5,389 bases of DNA from an uncultured Lachnospiraceae bacterium. Its GTDB lineage: Bacteria > Bacillota > Clostridia > Lachnospirales > Lachnospiraceae. Within the stretch, counting starts at the first letter, position 1; the number at the start of each line of letters is the position of its first letter. Positions 1 through 5,098 of this stretch are shown piece by piece. The position numbers and the translations under genes are program-made. The notes under the pieces were generated by a model. The model was given only the letters and a program-made list of their open reading frames with translations, made no database searches and was not told the DNA's origin. Where the stretch lies: positions 1 through 5,389 of the forward strand of contig CADBTX010000260.1 of the NCBI GenBank assembly GCA_902797705.1. The letters are read 5' to 3'.

Positions 1-20
1 CTCAAAGCAGATCCCGGGAT

Positions 21-81
21 CGCATACTTCACATATTTCTCATATCTCATATTTCGCATATTTAACATACTTCCCATATTT
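21..81. repeat. Array of seven CATAYYT heptamers at about 9-bp spacing
   Basis: Seven copies of the heptamer CATAYYT begin at 23, 32, 41, 48, 57, 66 and 75, so the spacing is 9, 9, 7, 9, 9 and 9 bp. The variants are CATACTT (23, 66), CATATTT (32, 48, 57, 75) and CATATCT (41), separated by two variable bases except between 41 and 48. The array lies about 100 bp upstream of the flagellin-like start codon. It could be a decayed 9-bp tandem repeat, a cluster of protein-binding sites, or the coding edge of a neighbouring gene, because both strands stay open across it. The pattern is directly visible; any function is unknown. Confidence 0.6.
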
Positions 82-129
82 TGCTTCGCATTTTTTATAA
101 TTATTTTATGTATACAATCTGCGATTCTG

Positions 130-138
130 TGATATACT
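130..138 (+). promoter_or_regulatory. Probable extended -10 promoter of the flagellin-like gene
   Basis: TGATATACT matches an extended -10 element (TGnTATAAT, five of six in the hexamer). No good -35 hexamer lies 16-18 bp upstream, which is tolerable for an extended -10 promoter. Transcription would start near 145 and give a leader of about 35 nt with a Shine-Dalgarno-like GAGG at 170-173. I saw no good match to a sigma-28 flagellar promoter, although GGGCGAAAG at 141-149 is a weak look-alike. The element lies inside the inverted repeat at 131-155. Confidence 0.4.
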
Positions 139-155
139 TAGGGCGAAAGTATATC
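131..155. promoter_or_regulatory. Perfect 9-bp inverted repeat over the -10/start region
   Basis: GATATACTT at 131-139 and AAGTATATC at 147-155 are exact reverse complements separated by the 7-bp spacer AGGGCGA. The left arm contains the proposed -10 and the right arm falls where transcription would begin. That placement suits a repressor operator, or a 5'-end hairpin if transcription starts further upstream. The arm core ATACTT also occurs in the upstream heptamer array at 24-29 and 67-72. The symmetry is seen directly; the operator role is inferred. Confidence 0.5.
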
Positions 156-180
156 AAGGATGAGAAAATGAGGTATAAGT

Positions 181-921
181 ATGGATTCTATTTCAACCTT
201 AGGAAGCAGTTCGTATTACAGTGGATACAGCGGATATATCAATTCTTCGGACATCTCCATTGAAGAGAAGGCCGTTGCTCAGGCAGGCGGCTATAAGGCA
301 GGCTCCGAAAATGTAAAGGAGGGGCAGGCTCTCCTTAATATTTCTGACGGCGCTGCATCCCAGATAACAGATTATCTCCAGTCCATCAGGGAACTGGCTG
401 TCAGAGCAGGAAACGGCACCATGTCCGCAAGCGACAGGTCCGATATCCAGAGCCAGATCGATGAATATAAAAAGGGTATCAATGACATAGCCGGAACCAC
501 AAAGTACAACGAGACCTATCTCATGAACGGCAGCAATAAGAACATTGATATCGTAAGCGACGGGAGCAAGACCACTATTCCGGTATCAGGCTCCAATTCC
601 CTTGTGCAGTCCCTGGGGATCGAAGATTTCGATGTAAGGAAGGGCTTTGATCTCGATAAGATCGACAGCGCCATTAAGAAGGTGAGCGATCAGAGAGCAT
701 TAAACGGCGCCCAGTCCAATGCTCTTTCCGCTCAGGAAGCTTATAACCAGACTGCAGCCATGAACACCATCGGCTCCAGTTCCATAAAAGATGAGCTTCA
801 GGAGATCATCGAGCAGAATAACAAGAATAAGCAGGGCCAGCTTCTGGAAAATGTCAGAATGATGATGCAGAAGAGGGACGAAGAGCAGATGAAACAGTCC
901 ACCACCAATCTTTTCGTCTGA
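181..921 (+). CDS. Flagellin-like protein with shortened N-terminal D0 region
   Basis: This 246-residue protein resembles flagellin, the subunit of the flagellar filament. Residues about 27-116 align with the flagellin N-terminal D1 helices: the run after EEKAVAQ corresponds to the usual AISEKM...Q segment, IRELAVRAGNGT at 69-80 is the classic RELAV motif, and TTKYNETYLMNG at 106-117 matches the family's TTEFNGxxLLDG turn. LGIEDFDV at 145-152 and KIDSAIKKVSDQRALNGAQSN at 160-180 match the C-terminal D1 half. The normal N-terminal D0 start and the xxSSGxRINxAADDAAG segment are missing, replaced by a Ser/Tyr-rich stretch (residues 8-23). The end, MMMQKRDEEQ...NLFV, differs from the usual ...NVLSLL. 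ATG at 181 is preceded by GAGG with a 7-nt gap. It may be a minor filament or accessory flagellin-like protein rather than the main flagellin. The family call is firm; the role is inferred. Confidence 0.85.
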   Translation: MDSISTLGSSSYYSGYSGYINSSDISIEEKAVAQAGGYKAGSENVKEGQALLNISDGAASQITDYLQSIRELAVRAGNGTMSASDRSDIQSQIDEYKKGINDIAGTTKYNETYLMNGSNKNIDIVSDGSKTTIPVSGSNSLVQSLGIEDFDVRKGFDLDKIDSAIKKVSDQRALNGAQSNALSAQEAYNQTAAMNTIGSSSIKDELQEIIEQNNKNKQGQLLENVRMMMQKRDEEQMKQSTTNLFV

Positions 922-944
922 TCACTGTAAAATGACCTAATACA

Positions 945-979
945 AAAGGACGGGTTGCCTTCTTAAGGGCCCGTCCTTT
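945..979. terminator. Probable bidirectional terminator between convergent genes
   Basis: AAAGGACGGG (945-954) pairs perfectly with CCCGTCCTTT (970-979). A short inner CCTT/AAGG pairing (958-961 with 965-968) can shrink the loop. The hairpin starts 24 nt after the flagellin-like stop and 11 nt beyond the thrH stop on the other strand. The + strand tail is TTTATTATGCCTTTT, and the minus-strand tail is CCTTTTGTATT. Both tails are modest but usable, so it probably ends both convergent transcripts. Confidence 0.75.
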
Positions 980-989
980 ATTATGCCTT

Positions 990-1595
990 TTAATCCTTCA
1001 GCACTCCGAATATAGCCTCCAGGAAATCATCAAATTCCTCAAAGGCCGGAAGATCAGGATTGTCTGCGATTATCTTCTCCGTGGATCTGAAAAGGAATCC
1101 GGCACGGCTGGCCCGTATCATTTTCAGGTCATTAAAGGAATCTCCGGCGGCTATGGTCTCAAAGCCGATGGACTGAAGCGCCTTCACCGTGGAAAGCTTT
1201 GAATCGCTGACCCTCATCTTGTAGCCTGTAATCTCACCCGAAGGCGAAACAATAAGTGAATTACAGAAAAGAGTGGGGTAATTAAGCTTTTTTATAAGGG
1301 GCGAAGCAAACTGGGTAAAGGTATCGCTGAGAATGAGCACCTGCACCCGCTCCCTCAATCTGTCCAGAAACTCCCTTGCCCCCGGCAGGGGATCAATGCC
1401 TTCTATGGTCTCCTGGATCTCCTTTAAGCCAAGTCCGTGCTCCTTAAGTATAGCCAGACGGTAATTCATGAGCTTATCGTAATCAGGCTCATCCCTGGTG
1501 GTCTTCTTAAGCTCCGGTATGCCGCTCTTCTCAGCAAAGGCTATCCATATCTCCGGAACCAAAACGCCTTCCATATCCAAACATACTATATCCAT
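990..1595 (-). CDS. thrH: ThrH-type HAD phosphatase (phosphoserine phosphatase / homoserine phosphotransferase)
   Basis: This 201-residue cytoplasmic protein closely matches ThrH of the haloacid dehalogenase superfamily. ThrH dephosphorylates phosphoserine and can transfer the phosphate to homoserine, linking serine and threonine biosynthesis. Motif I is CLDMEGVLVPEIWIAFAEK from residue 5, with nucleophile Asp7 and the ThrH-typical Glu9 where most HAD enzymes have a second Asp. Motif II is LILSDT with Ser90, motif III is probably Lys133 in VSDSK, and motif IV is AAGDSFND at 149-156. The DYDxLMxYR cap segment (38-46) is also characteristic. Length matches the family, about 200 residues. AAAGGA lies 5 nt before the ATG at 1595. 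The HU terminator lies just upstream and no convincing promoter is visible between them, so expression may depend on read-through. No other Ser/Thr biosynthesis gene is present. Substrate preference is taken from the family. Confidence 0.92.
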   Translation of the reverse strand: MDIVCLDMEGVLVPEIWIAFAEKSGIPELKKTTRDEPDYDKLMNYRLAILKEHGLGLKEIQETIEGIDPLPGAREFLDRLRERVQVLILSDTFTQFASPLIKKLNYPTLFCNSLIVSPSGEITGYKMRVSDSKLSTVKALQSIGFETIAAGDSFNDLKMIRASRAGFLFRSTEKIIADNPDLPAFEEFDDFLEAIFGVLKD

Positions 1596-1633
1596 ACTGT
1601 TCCTTTCCCGAAAAGGATTTTTTGCAAAAATAA

Positions 1634-1659
1634 AGTCTGCCGACGCTTATCGGCAGACT
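1634..1659 (-). terminator. Intrinsic terminator of the HU gene
   Basis: The arms AGTCTGCCGA (1634-1643) and TCGGCAGACT (1650-1659) form a perfect 10-bp stem with a 6-nt loop. Read on the minus strand, the stem is followed at once by TTATTTTTG, a good U-tract. It lies 16 nt past the HU stop codon and about 38 nt before the thrH start. It should end most HU (and perhaps ptsI-HU) transcription; leakage may feed thrH. Confidence 0.9.
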
Positions 1660-1675
1660 CTTTGAAAAACAACCC

Positions 1676-1960
1676 TTACTTTTTCTTTCCGTTTACGAGA
1701 TCCTTAAGAGCCTTACCAGCCTTAAACTTGGGTGACTTGGATGCAGCGATCTTGATCTCCTTGCCAGTCTGGGGATTGCGTCCCTTTCTTGCAGCCCTCT
1801 TAGCCACTTCGAAGGTTCCGAAACCGATGAGCTGGATCTTTCCGCCCTTCTTAAGTTCCTTGCCGATAACCTCGGTGAAAGCCTTGATAGTAGCGTCAGT
1901 GTCCTTCTTTGATAACTTGGTCTGCTTTGCAACTGCTTCAATTAATTCTGTCTTATTCAT
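1676..1960 (-). CDS. HU-family DNA-binding protein
   Basis: This 94-residue basic protein is a bacterial histone-like HU protein. HU dimers bind and bend DNA with little sequence preference, compacting the nucleoid and helping replication, repair and recombination. The N-terminal helices [20 protein letters not shown] are typical, and the family signature runs [21 protein letters not shown] (46-66) with the intercalating proline at Pro63 in the RNP tip. The tail is Lys-rich (LVNGKKK). Length is close to the usual 90-95 residues. The ATG at 1960 is chosen over an in-frame TTG at 1972: GGAGGA lies 5 nt before the ATG, and the TTG is itself part of that Shine-Dalgarno. It lies 98 nt downstream of ptsI, with its own promoter in the gap and a strong terminator after it. 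The family is certain; whether it is hupA- or hupB-like cannot be said. Confidence 0.96.
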   Translation of the reverse strand: MNKTELIEAVAKQTKLSKKDTDATIKAFTEVIGKELKKGGKIQLIGFGTFEVAKRAARKGRNPQTGKEIKIAASKSPKFKAGKALKDLVNGKKK

Positions 1961-2000
1961 AGGTTCCTCCAATCCTTATGATTTACTGAACAGCAAGGTT

Positions 2001-2009
2001 ATTATAACA
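2001..2009 (-). promoter_or_regulatory. Extended -10 promoter of the HU gene
   Basis: On the minus strand this reads TGTTATAAT, a perfect extended -10 box. The region 17 bp upstream reads TGGTTT, a weak -35, as expected when the TGn extension is present. Transcription would begin near 1994, giving a leader of about 34 nt before the ATG at 1960. The 11-mer TGTTATAATAA is shared exactly with the ptsI promoter. Confidence 0.7.
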
Positions 2010-2058
2010 GATTGATCCGCTAAAAACCATACTTTTCCAAGGATTTATGCAAAAAATA

Positions 2059-3678
2059 TCAGTAAATATCTGAATTTCTGACGGCTTCGCGCACCGAAAG
2101 CACTCTGGATGGGCTTACCGAGAGCTCATCCACTCCCATCTTCAGGAAAGTATCCGTAAGAGAGGTGTCTGCAGCCAGCTCACCGCATATCCCGACCCAG
2201 ATGCCGTGGTTATGTCCGTTTTCCACCGTCATCTCAATAGCCTTAAGCACCGCGGGATGATGAGTGTCATTGAACCTGTCCAGCTTTGCGTTCTGACGGT
2301 CTATGGCCAGGGTGTACTGAGTCAGGTCATTCGTCCCTATGGAGAAAAAATCCACTTCAGCAGCAAGGGCATCACTTAAGAGCGCCGCCGCCGGGGTCTC
2401 CACCATGATGCCAAGTTCGGCTTCACCGTATTCTGTCCCCTCTTCCTTAAGGGAGGCCTTCACCTCCTCTGTGATCTTCTTTATCTCCCGGACCTCATCC
2501 ACTGAGATTATCATGGGGAACATTATGGCAATATTTCCAAATGCCGCCGCCCTGTACAGTGCCCTGAGCTGGGTCTTAAAAATATCCTGACGGTCCAGGC
2601 ATATCCTTATGGCCCTGTACCCAAGGGCCGGGTTCTCCTCCTTATCCAGTCCGAAGTAATCACAGCTCTTATCCGCTCCTATGTCCAGGGTACGGATGAT
2701 GACCTTTTTCCCCTCCATTTTTTCCGCCACTGTGCGGTAAGCCTTAAACTGCTGCTCCTCCGTGGGGAAATCACTGCTTTCAAGATAGAGGAACTCACTC
2801 CGGAAAAGGCCTATGCCCCCGGCATCATTATTGATGACCGAATCCACATCCTTGACCGAACCGATATTGGCAAAGAGCTTGATCTCCCTGCCTCCCTTTG
2901 TCCGGTTTTCCTTACCCTTAAGTTCCTCTAAAAGCTTCTTCCTTTCCTGTTCTTTCAAAAGCAGGTCCTGATAATGCTTTAAGTGAGCTTCATCCGGCTC
3001 AACGATCAGTGTCCCGGAAAAACCGTCCACGATCCCCGGCTTTCCCTCCAGCCCCTCGGGGAAATCAACACCTATCAGGGCCGGGATATTCATTGTCCTG
3101 GCAAGTATGGATGTATGGGAATTCGCTGACCCGAGACGGGTCACGAAAGAAAGAATCTTTGATTTGTCCAGCTGCACCGTTTCCGACGGCGCCAGATCCT
3201 CAGCCAGAAGAATGACTGGCCTGTCTCCGGAAATACCCGTCTCCTCTGCTCCGGACAGTATCTTTATCACCCGGCTGCTCACGTCCCTGACATCGGAGGC
3301 TCTGGCCTGCATGTACTCGTCATCCATTGCGGCGAACATTTCGGCAAATTCCTCCGCGGTGTTCCGGACCGCATATTCCGCATTGTAGGAATCGTCTTTG
3401 ATCATGCCTTCCACGGACTCAAGATAATCATCATCCTCCAGCATCATCTGATGGACTTCAAATACGGCGGCATTCTCCTCTCCTACCTCGGAAACCGCCT
3501 TATCGTAAAGAACCTGAAGTTCTTCCTTGGCTTTCTCAACTGCCTCTTCGAAGCGGGCGAATTCCTGCTCCGGATCCTCAACCCTGGTATCCCTGATCTC
3601 ATGAGCCTTCTTCTGATAGACATGAATGGGCCCGATGGCTATCCCGCCAAAAACCGCTTTTCCTGTGATATCCTGCAT
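2059..3678 (-). CDS. ptsI: Phosphoenolpyruvate-protein phosphotransferase (PTS enzyme I)
   Basis: This 539-residue cytoplasmic protein is enzyme I of the sugar phosphotransferase system: it takes phosphate from phosphoenolpyruvate and passes it to a histidine of HPr, which feeds the sugar-specific EII transporters. The N-terminal domain starts FGGIAIGPIHV (10-20). The phosphorylated histidine is His188 in GSANSHTSILAR (183-194). The C-terminal PEP-binding barrel shows GIGLFRSEFLY (288-298, Arg293), RTLDIGADK (329-337), IMFPMI (385-390), IMVETPAA (424-431), FSIGTNDLTQY (445-455) and the cysteine motif GICGELA (496-502, Cys498). Length and domain order fit a complete enzyme. The ATG at 3678 is required by the conserved N-terminus, yet AAAGGAG lies 15 nt upstream, an unusually long gap, and an in-frame stop excludes an earlier start. 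No ptsH lies alongside. No terminator is visible before HU. Confidence 0.97.
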   Translation of the reverse strand: MQDITGKAVFGGIAIGPIHVYQKKAHEIRDTRVEDPEQEFARFEEAVEKAKEELQVLYDKAVSEVGEENAAVFEVHQMMLEDDDYLESVEGMIKDDSYNAEYAVRNTAEEFAEMFAAMDDEYMQARASDVRDVSSRVIKILSGAEETGISGDRPVILLAEDLAPSETVQLDKSKILSFVTRLGSANSHTSILARTMNIPALIGVDFPEGLEGKPGIVDGFSGTLIVEPDEAHLKHYQDLLLKEQERKKLLEELKGKENRTKGGREIKLFANIGSVKDVDSVINNDAGGIGLFRSEFLYLESSDFPTEEQQFKAYRTVAEKMEGKKVIIRTLDIGADKSCDYFGLDKEENPALGYRAIRICLDRQDIFKTQLRALYRAAAFGNIAIMFPMIISVDEVREIKKITEEVKASLKEEGTEYGEAELGIMVETPAAALLSDALAAEVDFFSIGTNDLTQYTLAIDRQNAKLDRFNDTHHPAVLKAIEMTVENGHNHGIWVGICGELAADTSLTDTFLKMGVDELSVSPSRVLSVREAVRNSDIY

Positions 3679-3728
3679 ATTTTGTAGACACCGCTCCTTT
3701 CACAGTTTGTAATGCCTTGATTTTCATA

Positions 3729-3754
3729 CGTCACCTGCAGTCCCGCAAGTGACG
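3729..3754 (-). promoter_or_regulatory. 10-bp hairpin in the ptsI leader
   Basis: On the minus strand CGTCACTTGC and GCAGGTGACG pair over 10 positions (one T-G wobble) around the loop GGGACT. The hairpin lies in the middle of the predicted 110-nt ptsI leader, about 40 nt before the Shine-Dalgarno. No U-tract follows, so it is not a simple terminator. It could be an mRNA-stability or protein-binding element, or part of a dispersed repeat. The stem is directly visible; its role is unknown and it matches no riboswitch I recognise. Confidence 0.55.
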
Positions 3755-3798
3755 GTTCTGAATAGTTACCACAGTATTTCAAAAACCTTCTGACCCTT

Positions 3799-3807
3799 AT
3801 TATAACA
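3799..3807 (-). promoter_or_regulatory. ptsI: Extended -10 promoter of ptsI
   Basis: On the minus strand this reads TGTTATAAT, identical to the HU box, with no convincing -35 hexamer. Transcription would start near 3792, which predicts a leader of about 113 nt before the ptsI ATG. The 242-bp gap between ptsI and the Ala-rich gene holds only this promoter, the leader hairpin and the upstream gene's terminator. Confidence 0.65.
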
Positions 3808-3862
3808 CATCACTTAAGCTTATTTTTCATGATCACATGGATCCGGGAAATGAAGCAGCAAA

Positions 3863-3897
3863 AAAGGCGTCACGGCTCCACCAGCCGAAACGCCTTT
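3863..3897 (-). terminator. Intrinsic terminator of the Ala-rich protein gene
   Basis: AAAGGCGT (3863-3870) pairs with ACGCCTTT (3890-3897). An inner stem CGGCT/AGCCG (3873-3877 with 3883-3887) sits above a small internal loop. On the minus strand the second arm runs straight into TTTTTT, a strong U-tract. It lies 23 nt after the stop codon at 3921. Confidence 0.9.
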
Positions 3898-3920
3898 AGT
3901 TCAGATATTTATCTTACTTC

Positions 3921-4835
3921 TCACCAGCCTGAGGTTCCGTGTCCTGCGTAATGATTGAGAAGCGCATCCCAGTTGCCCTGGATGGTAGCATCATCCGCAT
4001 TCTTAACAGTCTTCCAGTACTTATAAACCTCTGCACAGCCGCTGGCGCTTACACCATGAAGGCTTACAGCCCAACTGGGTAATCCTGCCGGAGTAGCTGC
4101 AGGTGCTGCGGGAGCTGCCTGGACCGCATTGGCTGCTGCGTTTGCCGCTGCATTAACTGCAGGTGCTGCCTGTGCTGCTGCCGCATTGACAGCGGGCGCT
4201 GCCTGAGCTGCTGCTGCGTTAACTGCCGGTGCCAGCTGTGCTGCTGCCGCATTGACAGCGGGTGCTGCCTGTGCTGCCGCCGCGTTAACTGCCGGTGCCA
4301 GTTGTGCTGCTGCATTTGCTGCTGTAGCTGCTGCGTTTGTTGCCGCAGCTGCCCCGTTTCCTGCCGCAACCGCTGCCGCTGCCTGCTGAGCCTGTAATAA
4401 TGACATGTAAGCAGTATTATTTGCTGCCGGAGCCGCAGGTGCTGCCGCATTGGGATCCGCAACCGAGGTGGCTGAGACCGCAGGAGTGGGCAGGCTCGCC
4501 TTCTTTGCCTTTATAGCTTCTTCCCCGAGACTTGTGGGAACATATACCGCATTAAATGTGGTATTCTGTGTAACATTCTTAAGTGACTTATCAAAGCCGC
4601 AGAAGGTGTATCCTCCGACAACAGGCACCTGGGGCGCTGTTACATTGCTGCCTGCAGGCACATACTTTCCTGAAGTATTACCCCCGCAGATAAAATTAAC
4701 GAATACCTGAGGCTTTGCATCCTCTGCCATTGCCGGCACAGTCATAGTCACAACACAGGCTGCTGCAAGTATTCCGGCCAAAAGCTTTCTAATTCCTTTT
4801 CTCAATCTTTTCATCTCCATTTCTACACGGTACAA
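3921..4835 (-). CDS. Secreted Ala/Pro-rich repeat protein with one InlB-like repeat
   Basis: This 304-residue protein is of no recognised function. A basic N-terminus and hydrophobic core (about 13-33) followed by VPAMA|ED form a signal peptide with probable cleavage after Ala37. Residues about 42-100 look like one Listeria-Bacteroides (InlB B-type, Flg_new) repeat: VFVNFICGG, then TAPQVPVVGGYTFCGFD and NTTFNAVYV, with Cys50 and Cys79. Residues 125-250 are Ala/Pro/Asn/Gln-rich and include five 11-residue repeats AAAQ(L/A)APAVNA (175-229). The tail (251-304) is compact and aromatic, holding all four tryptophans (255, 274, 289, 304). There is no LPxTG or membrane anchor, so it is probably released or bound non-covalently. 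The TTG at 4835 is preferred because AGGA lies 7 nt upstream. ATG at 4820 or 4814 are alternatives that shorten only the n-region. It has its own strong promoter and terminator. Confidence 0.8.
   Translation of the reverse strand: MYRVEMEMKRLRKGIRKLLAGILAAACVVTMTVPAMAEDAKPQVFVNFICGGNTSGKYVPAGSNVTAPQVPVVGGYTFCGFDKSLKNVTQNTTFNAVYVPTSLGEEAIKAKKASLPTPAVSATSVADPNAAAPAAPAANNTAYMSLLQAQQAAAAVAAGNGAAAATNAAATAANAAAQLAPAVNAAAAQAAPAVNAAAAQLAPAVNAAAAQAAPAVNAAAAQAAPAVNAAANAAANAVQAAPAAPAATPAGLPSWAVSLHGVSASGCAEVYKYWKTVKNADDATIQGNWDALLNHYAGHGTSGW
4149..4313 (-). repeat. 33-bp coding minisatellite, five units
   Basis: Five in-frame 33-bp units encode AAAQ(L/A)APAVNA. On the + strand the units contain, in order, TTAACTGC, TTGACAGC, TTAACTGC, TTGACAGC and TTAACTGC. 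Units 4216-4248 and 4282-4314 are almost identical to each other, as are 4183-4215 and 4249-4281. The array therefore has a 66-bp higher-order period, suggesting expansion by a two-unit block. Every unit keeps the reading frame. Confidence 0.9.
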
Positions 4836-4839
4836 CCGT
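4827..4839 (-). promoter_or_regulatory. Small inverted repeat spanning the proposed TTG start
   Basis: ACGGT (4827-4831) and ACCGT (4835-4839) are reverse complements around the 3-nt loop ACA. The proposed TTG start of the Ala-rich gene (4833-4835) lies partly in the loop. It could weakly limit initiation at TTG or be chance, since a 5-bp stem is short. Confidence 0.3.
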
Positions 4840-4866
4840 AAATCCTGTTTTCAATTTGCGCTAATC

Positions 4867-4895
4867 ATTATAGTGATAAAGGATAATATAGTCAA
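4867..4895 (-). promoter_or_regulatory. Strong sigma-A-type promoter of the Ala-rich protein gene
   Basis: On the minus strand TTGACT (4895-4890) is followed after exactly 17 bp by TATAAT (4872-4867). This is 5/6 plus 6/6 to the housekeeping consensus with ideal spacing. Transcription would start near 4860, giving a leader of about 25 nt before TTG 4835. It is the best promoter in the window, implying high basal expression of the secreted protein. Confidence 0.85.
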
Positions 4896-4912
4896 ATTGA
4901 GAAATGAACGTC

Positions 4913-5098
4913 TCAGGCTATGGCCCAGTTTCCGCTCTCTGTCTGGAGTTTCGCCATCTTCGAAAAGATGCCGTCCTGCCTTAGCAGCTCATCCGGCGAA
5001 TCCTGTTCCTTCACGGTTCCGTCGGAAAGCACCACTACTTTGTCAGCCCCTGCAACTGTACGCATTCTGTGGGCAATTATCTTTTCCGGATCTGTCAA
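4913..5098 (-). pseudogene. C-terminal relic of an ABC exporter ATP-binding domain
   Basis: About 61 residues match the extreme C-terminus of a fused permease/ATPase ABC exporter (MsbA/BmrA type). IIAHRMRTVAGADKVVVLSDG contains the H-loop histidine, followed by GTVKEQDSPDELL and a typical FSKMAKLQTESGNW end. The Walker A, Walker B, signature and all membrane segments are missing. An in-frame stop lies at 5111-5113, so it cannot be the intact end of a longer gene. The nominal TTG at 5098 has no clear Shine-Dalgarno. Short stretches in the other two frames just upstream (VEIDQEIS ending at 5098, then LDRSGKD around 5097-5077) look like the missing part with frameshifts, which would mean gradual decay; that part is speculative. 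The fragment ends 18 bp before the -35 of the Ala-rich gene's promoter and is probably not translated into anything useful. Confidence 0.8.

Noticed and set aside
10..21. 12-bp perfect palindrome GATCCCGGGATC
   Set aside because: A single short palindrome at the window edge; may be part of an unseen gene and has no supporting context as a regulatory site.
81..263. 60-residue + strand frame overlapping the flagellin-like start
   Set aside because: TTG start without a Shine-Dalgarno, crosses the promoter and inverted repeat, no recognisable domain.
1693..1941. Arg/Ser/Leu-rich minus-strand frame overlapping HU
   Set aside because: A frame shadow of HU with low-complexity composition and no start signal.
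1437..2015. Long + strand open frame opposite thrH and HU
   Set aside because: It lies antisense to two conserved genes, crosses the HU terminator and promoter, and its product has no recognisable domain.
2059..3678. Pyruvate phosphate dikinase or PEP synthase instead of enzyme I
   Set aside because: Those relatives carry an additional ATP-grasp domain and are much longer; the 539-residue size, N-terminus and GICGELA motif fit PTS enzyme I.
4149..4313. CRISPR-like array
   Set aside because: The 33-bp units are contiguous with no spacers and encode in-frame protein repeats.
4064..4462. Gln/Arg-rich minus-strand open frame inside the Ala-rich gene
   Set aside because: It is the GC-rich repeat read in another frame (Ala codons read as Gln/Leu/Arg); it lacks the signal peptide and a Shine-Dalgarno.
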